Assembly (NCBI GenBank): GCA_020349865.1
Contig: CP070700.1
Span: forward strand, 3,712,218 to 3,730,092
Source of the DNA: Desulfobacteraceae bacterium
Lineage (GTDB): Bacteria > Desulfobacterota > DSM-4660 > Desulfatiglandales > Desulfatiglandaceae
Direction of reading: 5' to 3'
Length of the DNA: 17,875 bases
Below, in pieces: positions 1 to 5,734 of this stretch; position 1 is the stretch's first letter, and each line of letters begins with the position of its first letter. The notes under the pieces were generated by a model that was not told where the DNA came from, made no database searches, and worked only from the letters and a program-made list of their open reading frames with translations. Both the position numbers and the translations under genes were made by a program.

Positions 1-543
1 GACCTCCATCTGGGCAATCAGCTCTTTCATGTGTTTGGCTCCCGCTCCAGAGGCAGCCTGGTAAGTCATGGAAGATATCCATTCAATATGACCGGAAGAA
101 AAGAGTCCTGAGAGGGCCATGAGCATTAAACTGACGGTGCAGTTTCCGCCTACATAGGTTTTTATACCTGAAGATAACCCGTTGTCGATGACCGATCTGT
201 TTACGGGGTCCAGGACAATAATACTCTCATCATCCATTCTCAGGGCAGATGCCGAATCAATCCAGTACCCGCTCCAACCTTTTTTGCGAATTTCAGGGTA
301 GACCTTTTTTGTGTAGTCACCGCCCTGACAGGTCAAAACAATATCCATTGAAGAAAGGAGGTCGATGTCATACGCGTCCTCCAAGGGCGGAATTTCGAGG
401 CCGACATCAGGGCCCTTTCCGCCAATATTGGATGTTGTGAAAAAAATTGGTTCAAAGCCTTGAAAGTCCTTTTCCTCCCTCATCCGCCCCATGAGGACCG
501 AACCGACCATGCCTCGCCATCCGACAAAGCCTATTCGCACCAT
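1..543 (-). CDS. asd: Aspartate-semialdehyde dehydrogenase, N-terminal part (runs off left edge)
   Basis: The first 181 residues are visible; the C-terminal half lies outside the window. The enzyme reduces aspartyl phosphate to aspartate semialdehyde with NADPH in the cytoplasm, the step feeding lysine/diaminopimelate, threonine and methionine synthesis. The start [20 protein letters not shown] is the nucleotide-binding loop (GxxGxxG type, here GWRGMVG) typical of the gammaproteobacterial-type Asd. The sequence [14 protein letters not shown] near residue 134 carries the catalytic cysteine, and YQAASGAGA near residue 160 is the conserved segment after it. The ATG at 541-543 is preceded by AGAGGGAGAA at good spacing, which fixes the start. 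The gene reads away from the sirtuin upstream on the same strand, with a 94-bp gap containing a small palindromic repeat. Family assignment is firm; only the missing 3' part is unknown. Confidence 0.95.
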   Translation of the reverse strand, partial: MVRIGFVGWRGMVGSVLMGRMREEKDFQGFEPIFFTTSNIGGKGPDVGLEIPPLEDAYDIDLLSSMDIVLTCQGGDYTKKVYPEIRKKGWSGYWIDSASALRMDDESIIVLDPVNRSVIDNGLSSGIKTYVGGNCTVSLMLMALSGLFSSGHIEWISSMTYQAASGAGAKHMKELIAQMEV

Positions 544-572
544 GATGTTCTCCCTCTACTCGAATTTTTTTT

Positions 573-631
573 ACAGGATAACAGGATCTATAGAATATTT
601 ATGAGATATTGTTTATCTTGTTAATCCTAAC
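573..631. repeat. Small imperfect palindrome built from AGGAT/AACA modules
   Basis: AGGATAACAGGAT (575-587) is matched in inverted orientation by ATCTTGTTAATCCT (615-628), with an AT-rich centre of about 28 bases. The pair lies between the sirtuin stop and the asd start, so it could be transcribed in the asd leader. Interspersed repeats of AGGAT-AACA modules look REP-like to me, but I cannot count genome copies here. Function unknown. Confidence 0.4.
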
Positions 632-637
632 AAGAAT

Positions 638-1390
638 TCAAAACCCCACCATCTGTCCAAGGGCTTCAGCGACAGATTCATGACAGACCAGATCGGCCTC
701 TGCATCAAGAGGGGTTTTATCCCGGTTGATGATAATGAGCCTGGCACCGTTCTGAACAGCATGCATCGGGACAGAAGCAGCAGGGTAGACTACCAAAGAA
801 GAGCCCAGAACAATGCAGAGGTCACATTTACGGGAGTACGTGAGTGCGTCCGCCATTTTATCCTCCGGCATGGCCTGACCAAAGGAGATGGTATCCGGTT
901 TCAGAATGCCGCCACAGATATCACAGTAAGGTACTTTCACACCAGAATTCAAACGCTTTTGCATTTCTTCCCGATCATACTTTTTCCCGCAACTCAGGCA
1001 GGAAACTGAAAATGCGGTGCCGTGGATTTCAATTATCTTTTCCGGTGAATTCCCTGCCTTATGGTGCAGGTTGTCAATATTCTGGGTGACAATGGCCAAG
1101 AGCTTGCCTCTGTCTTCCAGGGCCTTGATTGCCAGATGGGCGCGGTTCGGGCCAGCATCTTTCATTGTAGCGTAGAACTCGGTGCTCATCTCCCAGTATT
1201 TTTCTAGTGTCTTTTCACTGGAAATAATCTTGTCAAAGTAGAAATCCGAGGGGTCATATTTGCTCCATACGCCCCCCGGGCTCCTGAAGTCAGGAATGCC
1301 GGATTCCGTACTCATACCTGCACCGCTGAATACCAATATCTTTTGAGCGTCCTTTATAATCTGTACGCCTTTTTCGATCAAATCATCCAT
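638..1390 (-). CDS. cobB: Sir2-family NAD-dependent protein deacylase
   Basis: This cytoplasmic enzyme removes acyl groups from protein lysines, using NAD and releasing nicotinamide and O-acyl-ADP-ribose. All family landmarks are present: the NAD loop GAGMSTESGIPDFRS (residues 23-37 from the chosen start), TQNIDNLH (102-109), the catalytic histidine in EIHG (His123), a zinc ribbon formed by Cys131, Cys134, Cys156 and Cys159, and GSSLVVYPA (196-204). The length of 250 residues is normal for a bacterial sirtuin. I chose the ATG at 1388-1390; an in-frame TTG at 1403-1405 would add five residues but has no better ribosome site. A small inserted element lies about 30 bp upstream of the start, so the native promoter may have been altered. 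In anaerobes such enzymes often control acetyl-CoA synthetase, but no target is visible here. The symbol is the generic bacterial one. Confidence 0.93.
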   Translation of the reverse strand: MDDLIEKGVQIIKDAQKILVFSGAGMSTESGIPDFRSPGGVWSKYDPSDFYFDKIISSEKTLEKYWEMSTEFYATMKDAGPNRAHLAIKALEDRGKLLAIVTQNIDNLHHKAGNSPEKIIEIHGTAFSVSCLSCGKKYDREEMQKRLNSGVKVPYCDICGGILKPDTISFGQAMPEDKMADALTYSRKCDLCIVLGSSLVVYPAASVPMHAVQNGARLIIINRDKTPLDAEADLVCHESVAEALGQMVGF

Positions 1391-1421
1391 ATTGCTTTTC
1401 CACAAACAGGTTGCCTTATCG

Positions 1422-1484
1422 GTAACACTTTAACGTTTTGAAAAAGAGATCCCCATGGCCCTTTTTAGACTATTAAAATGTTAC
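1422..1484. mobile_element. 63-bp miniature inverted-repeat element, short relative of the one at 14384-14679
   Basis: The element begins GTAACACTTTAA and ends TTAAAATGTTAC, an imperfect inverted repeat (10 of 12 positions). The eight bases on each side are CCTTATCG (1414-1421) and CCTTATTG (1485-1492), a target duplication with one change. The centre, 1443-1461, matches 14621-14639 of the larger element at 16 of 19 positions, and AATAGTCTAAAAAGGGCC on the minus strand matches the larger copy at 16 of 18. Ends starting GTAA with 8-bp duplications are characteristic of the IS66 family. No coding capacity. The rest of the gap, 1493-1679, shows nothing I can identify. Confidence 0.75.
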
Positions 1485-1679
1485 CCTTATTGATACGACT
1501 TGTCTTCTACCTTTCCTAACCCAAACAGGAAATCAGGTCAATCCTGGATTTAAATCTCGGCGCGAATCATATTTATGGCCGGCCGCACTGACAAGGTAAG
1601 GCTGCGCTCCACCACATCATTCCTGCTCTTGAGCGTTTTTCCTCAGTGCAGGTCTTTCCTGTTCTGGTTTATTCTGATG

Positions 1680-2273
1680 TTACTCTGTAGAAGTAGATGA
1701 GACAAAAAGCGGGCTTTTTTCCCAGTCCCTGTGTGTTTCCTGGAAGGATTTTAAGTAACATCGGCCTTTTTTGTCCCGCAGATCGTAGATGCTGTGCCTC
1801 AGGATGGTCACCGGTATCCCCCCCTTAAGGTTGGCCGTGATTTCATAGCGGCTGAAACCGGCAACAACGCCTCTTACGATTTCACCCTCCAGGAGAGTAA
1901 AGAAAAGGACTATTTTTTCTTTCATCAGGGGAAAAAGGGATTTGTTTTTGATATGATATCTTTTCCTGGGGGGAATTATGGGTTCCAGTCCCAGGTCCCT
2001 GACCTTTTTGTCTGTTTTCAGTAGCGGTTTAACAGACTCGGCCAGGTCTTCGGGGTAGATGAGTTTAATGTCGGTCTTGGCTAAGACCTCATCATCTGCC
2101 CCATCAACGCTTACCTTAGCGTCGTATTTCAGGTTTTCTATGATTCTGGCCTTGATAATGCGATGATTATGGATATGCAATTCCCAAGGCTGCTTTGAGT
2201 CGAGGGCCTGATCAAAAACTGAGATGTTATATGTCTCATCCAGGTATTCTTGGAATCCCGAAAGATATCCCAC
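1680..2273 (-). CDS. Protein with two apparent Sm/Hfq-like domains
   Basis: No named family can be given with certainty. The C-terminal part, roughly residues 113-168, follows the Hfq pattern: a short helix (PLMKEK), IVLFFTLLEGEIVRGVVAGF (like the Sm1 strand-turn of Hfq, with the GxxxxGxxxxF spacing), and TILRHSIYDLR, matching the Hfq Sm2 segment YKHAIS. A weaker, similar fold is suggested at residues 22-75, where WELHIHNHRIIKARI and KTDIKLIYPED occupy the Sm1 and Sm2 positions. Tandem Sm folds suggest RNA binding, possibly as a trimer imitating the Hfq hexamer; this is inference. The start is GTG at 2271-2273, with AAGGA eleven bases upstream. The stop of the response regulator lies 39 bp upstream on the same strand, so the two genes are probably co-transcribed. 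Length 197 residues; the tail after about residue 180 is polar and serine/threonine rich. Confidence 0.7.
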   Translation of the reverse strand: MGYLSGFQEYLDETYNISVFDQALDSKQPWELHIHNHRIIKARIIENLKYDAKVSVDGADDEVLAKTDIKLIYPEDLAESVKPLLKTDKKVRDLGLEPIIPPRKRYHIKNKSLFPLMKEKIVLFFTLLEGEIVRGVVAGFSRYEITANLKGGIPVTILRHSIYDLRDKKGRCYLKSFQETHRDWEKSPLFVSSTSTE

Positions 2274-2312
2274 AGGTAATCCTTCAATAAATTGATTAGT
2301 GATTTTTGTCGG

Positions 2313-2819
2313 TCAGGATTGATTTTTTAAGCTTTGCTTTAACTCTTCTTCGAATTCTTTGAAAAACTTGTCTTTCTCTTTCCAATCAGGACCAAATCGT
2401 TTGTTAAAGTAGTCACCCAGTCTATCAAAAAGTTTTTGCCAGACCGGTTTACCTCCATCCGTCACTACATCCTCCAGAAATGACGCAAGTTCGGTTATTT
2501 TTTCTTTTGGAAGGAAAGAAATTGCACCAAGCTTTATTGATTTCTTCAATGATTCGGGTGAAAGGGCGTGAGCAGTGAGCATGACTGTGGGAAATCCTCG
2601 GGATACGGCGTTTTTCAGAAGTTCAAAACCGTTTACGCCCATGATATCGAGAATTACCACATCATACGTATAACTCAGGAGGTATTGCAGAGCAGTATCA
2701 TAATCACCTGCTTTATGAATAAGGCACATGTCGAGTTCTTCCTCAACGGTTTCGAGGACATCAGGCTCGTCATCTACAACCAGAACGACTTTGTCTTTTA
2801 GTGGGCTTTCTGAAGTCAT
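2313..2819 (-). CDS. Receiver-domain response regulator without DNA-binding output domain
   Basis: Residues 10-118 form a complete CheY-like receiver: acidic pair Asp16-Asp17, phospho-acceptor Asp58 in VVILDIMGVNGFELL, Thr82 in MLTAHA, and Lys105 in FLPKE. The remaining 50 residues are a charged helical tail rich in Lys, Glu and Phe, with no helix-turn-helix, so the output is probably by protein contact. A histidine kinase would phosphorylate Asp58; none is present in the window. The ATG at 2817-2819 is preceded by AAAGGAGG, a strong ribosome site. It is the first gene of a likely two-gene operon with the Hfq-like protein that follows 39 bp after it. The combination suggests that phosphorylation controls an RNA-binding partner, which is inference from gene order only. 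Confidence 0.9.
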   Translation of the reverse strand: MTSESPLKDKVVLVVDDEPDVLETVEEELDMCLIHKAGDYDTALQYLLSYTYDVVILDIMGVNGFELLKNAVSRGFPTVMLTAHALSPESLKKSIKLGAISFLPKEKITELASFLEDVVTDGGKPVWQKLFDRLGDYFNKRFGPDWKEKDKFFKEFEEELKQSLKNQS

Positions 2820-3184
2820 TGCTCTTCTTGCCTCCTTTCATGGACCATAGGATTATTTTAAGTTCTTTATAGCAGAGATCTGTCTTTTTTAAAACAAATA
2901 AATGGAAGGAATGAGGAATATTCTTGATCAACTGATTTTTACCCTTGCCATTTAGAGCGATTTTTGGTTCATTTATGCTTCAGAAAAAGGCCTAAATGTT
3001 AGAATTTTTTGAAAATGGTAATTTGAATAAATAGTGTCCATACAGAAATGAGATAGTTTCCTCAAGGTCAAGGAAGAGGAGGATTTTAACCGCAGGAATA
3101 CATGGAAGTATTTCGAGGATTAAAATCCGAATCTGACGCAGAGATTGTGCAAAATAGCCATTTATGGATGGGCACCAAATAGCC
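2820..3184. other. Divergent intergenic region between the regulator and FAH genes
   Basis: About 365 AT-rich bases separate the minus-strand regulator from the plus-strand FAH gene, so promoters for both directions should lie here. I see no promoter good enough to name. A plausible minus-strand -10 (TATAAA, plus-strand coordinates near 2868-2873) lacks a well-spaced -35. The clear structure is the inverted repeat at 3081-3128, listed separately. Open frames in this stretch do not look like proteins. Confidence 0.5.
3081..3128. promoter_or_regulatory. Nested inverted repeat upstream of the FAH/TRAP operon
   Basis: GGATTTTAA (3081-3089) pairs perfectly with TTAAAATCC (3120-3128). Inside it, GGAATAC (3095-3101) pairs with GTATTTC (3108-3114) at six of seven positions around a six-base loop. 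The structure ends about 56 bp before the likely FAH start, a position suited to an operator or an mRNA leader hairpin. There is no T-run, so it is not a normal terminator. Confidence 0.45.
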
Positions 3185-4003
3185 ATGAAGCTTACCCAAT
3201 TCCACCACAATAATCGCATTTGCCTGGGGTTCGTTGAGGCCAATGACCTAAGGCCCATTGATTTTGATGGAGATATGGTAGATTTCATCAGGTGCGGGAA
3301 GCCACCAGAAATCCGGGATGAGACCATCTCTCTTGATGAGGTGAAATGGGCAGCCCCAGTGACCAGGCCGTCCAAGATAATTGCCCTTGGATTGAACTAC
3401 AAAGACCATGCTGAGGAAAGCAAAGGAAAAATTCCTGAAGTTCCCCTGGTTTTCGCAAAGTTCCCCAACAGTTTAGTTGGCCATAAAGAACCGATTACCT
3501 GGGACATGAATGTGACCAGTAAGGTGGACTTTGAGGTAGAACTGGCTGTTATCATTGGTAAAAAAGTGCATAATTGCCCTGAGAGCGATGCAATGAAGGC
3601 CGTATTCGGCTACACGTGCGCCAATGATGTGAGCGCCAGGGATCTTCAATTCGGTGATGGTCAGTGGGTGCGCGGAAAATCTCTGGATACATTTTGTCCG
3701 CTCGGACCTTGGATTGTGACTGCTGATGAGTTGCCGGATCCCCATTGCCTGATGGTCCGGTGTTGGCTCAATGGCAGGCTCATGCAAGACAGTAACACAA
3801 GTTTGATGATTTTCAGCATTCCATCGATAGTCAGTTTTTTATCCCGTCATTTCACTTTACTTCCCGGTGATGTCGTTTTAACCGGGACGCCATCAGGCGT
3901 GGGCGTCTTCCGCAATCCTTCCGTATACATGAAGGACGGAGATGAGGTGGTGGTGGAAATAGAAAGGGTAGGGCGCCTTGTAAATACCTGTCGGACAAAG
4001 TAA
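3185..4003 (+). CDS. Fumarylacetoacetate hydrolase (FAH)-family protein
   Basis: The fold handles 2-oxo/enol acids: family members hydrolyse acylpyruvates, decarboxylate oxaloacetate-like acids or hydrate 2-oxo-pent-4-enoates, usually with Mg or Mn. The FAH core begins at KIIALGLNYKDHAEES (residues 64-79, including His75). Metal ligands are visible as Glu117 and Glu119 in VDFEVELAVIIG and Asp148 in NDVSARD, followed by a conserved Lys165 in RGKSLDTF and by LLPGDVVLTGTPSGVG near the end. I chose the ATG at 3185 because MKLTQFHHNN matches the usual family beginning; an in-frame ATG at 3164 would add seven residues. Length is 272 residues, normal for the short FAH group. The gene lies 134 bp before a TAXI receptor gene on the same strand, suggesting it acts on the imported organic acid. 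Exact substrate unknown. Confidence 0.92.
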   Translation: MKLTQFHHNNRICLGFVEANDLRPIDFDGDMVDFIRCGKPPEIRDETISLDEVKWAAPVTRPSKIIALGLNYKDHAEESKGKIPEVPLVFAKFPNSLVGHKEPITWDMNVTSKVDFEVELAVIIGKKVHNCPESDAMKAVFGYTCANDVSARDLQFGDGQWVRGKSLDTFCPLGPWIVTADELPDPHCLMVRCWLNGRLMQDSNTSLMIFSIPSIVSFLSRHFTLLPGDVVLTGTPSGVGVFRNPSVYMKDGDEVVVEIERVGRLVNTCRTK

Positions 4004-4064
4004 TGTTCTTTTGCCTGACCACAGTCTTTCCTTGAGCACACGAGGGTCAAATGATTGATGAGGA

Positions 4065-4077
4065 AAAGGAGGTGATC
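4065..4077 (+). promoter_or_regulatory. Full-length Shine-Dalgarno sequence before an alternative TAXI receptor start
   Basis: AAAGGAGGTGATC is complementary to the last 13 or so bases of typical bacterial 16S rRNA. It is followed directly by an ATG at 4078 that is in frame with the receptor gene. A second strong site, TAAAGGAGG at 4122-4130, precedes the ATG at 4138. The two starts differ by 20 codons. Confidence 0.7.
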
Positions 4078-4137
4078 ATGAAGGGAGGTTGGTTGTTTCG
4101 CACTATAAACACTTTTACAACTAAAGGAGGGAGAGAA

Positions 4138-5115
4138 ATGGGAAAAAGAATTCTAACTGCGGCCATTTTCTTTGTACTTGTGATGGGATTGGTAATAGCC
4201 ACAAGTCCCAATTTAGCCGAGGCAGGCGCCAAGCGCTTATTGTCAATAGCTACCGCCAGCACCGGGGGGAGTTGGTATCCGGCAGGTGGTGCGATTTCAA
4301 GTATTGTCAATAAATATATACCAGACACTGAGGCATCTGCTCATCCATCGGCCGCAAGCAGGGAGAATATTAGATTGTTAGGAGAAAAGAAAACTGACCT
4401 GGCCATGGTCATGCCAGATGTGGCTTATTTCGCCCGAACAGGCACTGACATTTACAAAGGAAAACCTGCGGCAAAGATTAAGGGCCTCTTTACCTTCTGG
4501 GGGATAGATCTGCTCATCATTGCCCGAGCCGATACGAACATACACACTGTAGAAGATCTCAAGGGGCATAAGGTTGGCTTTGGACCTCCGGGAAGCGGGA
4601 GTGAGACAATGTCAAAAAAGGTTCTGGCGGAATATGGAATAACGTACAAGGACTTGAAGCCTCAATTCATTTCTGCCACAGAGCAATCTCAAGCCATGAA
4701 GGATAAGGCGCTCGATGCTGCCATGTATACCATTGGAACACCAGGATCTACATTTGTCGATCTTTGCACCCTGACCAAATGCCGTATTATACCCGTAAAA
4801 AAAGAAATGATGGAAAAAATTGTTAAGAAGCACCCTTACTATTCCCCTTCAGTTATCCCTGCCAATGCCTATCCACAAATAGATACGGATACTCCTGCAC
4901 TGAAATGGGTCGGGATTATCGTTACTTATGAGGACTTGGATTCAGATCTTGCCTATAAAATCGTGAAGGCGGTTAGCAAGGACCATCTGGATGAGTTTAA
5001 ACAGTGCCATGCTAAGGCAAAAAACCTGACCACAGAAGGTATGACAAAAGGAATGTCCATCCCCTGGCATCCGGGGGCGGCAAGATTTTGGAAAGAAGCT
5101 GGCCTCTTGAAGTAG
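4138..5115 (+). CDS. TAXI-family TRAP transporter solute-binding protein
   Basis: This is the periplasmic receptor of a tripartite ATP-independent transporter that captures an organic acid and passes it to the membrane permease. Residues 1-29 form a signal peptide: MGKR, a hydrophobic core (ILTAAIFFVLVMGLVIAT), and a probable cleavage site after NLAEA. The mature protein opens with LLSIATASTGGSWYPAGGAI, the signature of the TAXI (TRAP-associated extracytoplasmic immunogenic) family, and continues with GHKVGFGPPGSGSE. Length 325 residues is normal. The ATG at 4138 follows TAAAGGAGG at seven bases. An in-frame upstream ATG at 4078 also has an ideal ribosome site and would lengthen the signal peptide n-region by 20 residues. 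TAXI receptors pair with fused permeases, and one follows two genes downstream. The ligand cannot be read from sequence; glutamate, other dicarboxylates or 2-oxo acids are typical. Confidence 0.95.
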   Translation: MGKRILTAAIFFVLVMGLVIATSPNLAEAGAKRLLSIATASTGGSWYPAGGAISSIVNKYIPDTEASAHPSAASRENIRLLGEKKTDLAMVMPDVAYFARTGTDIYKGKPAAKIKGLFTFWGIDLLIIARADTNIHTVEDLKGHKVGFGPPGSGSETMSKKVLAEYGITYKDLKPQFISATEQSQAMKDKALDAAMYTIGTPGSTFVDLCTLTKCRIIPVKKEMMEKIVKKHPYYSPSVIPANAYPQIDTDTPALKWVGIIVTYEDLDSDLAYKIVKAVSKDHLDEFKQCHAKAKNLTTEGMTKGMSIPWHPGAARFWKEAGLLK

Positions 5116-5184
5116 GCCAGCCTTAGCCTTCTGGTAATATGTTCTCCGTGGGAAGTGTCTGGCACTTCTATGTGACACACTTCC
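5098..5184 (+). promoter_or_regulatory. Hairpins between the receptor and permease genes
   Basis: GCTGGCCT (5098-5105) pairs perfectly with AGGCCAGC (5114-5121) around an eight-base loop; the stem covers the receptor stop codon. Next, GAAGTG (5152-5157) can pair with CACTTC (5163-5168), or GGAAGTGT (5151-5158) with ACACTTCC (5177-5184); these two are mutually exclusive. Neither is followed by a T-run. In binding-protein transporter operons such stems commonly protect the receptor mRNA and lower downstream expression, which is a reasonable reading here. Confidence 0.5.
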
Positions 5185-5215
5185 TGCGGTATTTAAAAGG
5201 CGCTGTTTAGCGGCG

Positions 5216-5734
5216 ATGGGACAGATCATCAAAAGACCGTTGGCACTCGGAGGGGTGGGCATAATCCTCATCTTTGCAGCGGTTTATTTAATTTTTTACC
5301 CTCTGCACATACTGAGCGTTAAAGATATAAGTACCAATAAGACAGTGTTGGAAACGGCAACCTCGCCTGGAGATAATCTGTGGATTGTATTCATAAATTC
5401 CGTAGAAGGCCTTCCTGTGGCCGATCACTTTGTGGTGAATGACAATTATGAATTTTTGTTCACTGAAACCATCTTTCAGGCTCCCTATGCGGGTTATGTG
5501 CGTGCCGAAAGAGAAGAGTTGATTGCCCCGGGAACTACAAGAATTTCAGGGTATAACAGGCAGATGGAGGAGATTACATTCTATGCCGGATACACCTCCA
5601 AACACATGCTGTTCCTGAATGGTAACTGGCTGCCTCTCTATGAAGTGGCACAGGGGGGTGACATCATCCGGATTACCATAAGAAGCAATTCGAGATTGGC
5701 CTCACTGCTGAAAAGGATATCCAATGACCGATAA
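5216..5734 (+). CDS. DUF1850 TRAP-associated membrane-anchored protein
   Basis: The protein has one N-terminal membrane segment (about residues 10-30, LALGGVGIILIFAAVYLIFY) followed by a roughly 140-residue extracytoplasmic domain. WIVFINSVEGLPVADHFVV corresponds to the DUF1850 core, in which the usual histidine of the HSV motif is replaced by asparagine. DUF1850 genes characteristically sit beside TAXI receptors and fused TRAP permeases, and this one lies between them; its role is not established. The reading frame overlaps the permease gene by 11 bases, indicating translational coupling. The ribosome site before the ATG at 5216 is weak (AAAAGG about 15 bases upstream), so the start is less certain than the family. 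Length 172 residues. Confidence 0.82.
   Translation: MGQIIKRPLALGGVGIILIFAAVYLIFYPLHILSVKDISTNKTVLETATSPGDNLWIVFINSVEGLPVADHFVVNDNYEFLFTETIFQAPYAGYVRAEREELIAPGTTRISGYNRQMEEITFYAGYTSKHMLFLNGNWLPLYEVAQGGDIIRITIRSNSRLASLLKRISNDR

Noticed and set aside
2992..3375. Open frame of 127 codons on the minus strand
   Set aside because: It overlaps the well-supported FAH gene and its leader, lacks a ribosome site and resembles no family.
5158..5180. TGGCAC resembling half of a sigma-54 promoter
   Set aside because: The downstream GC half (TTGC at the right spacing) is missing and the bases are better explained by the hairpins.
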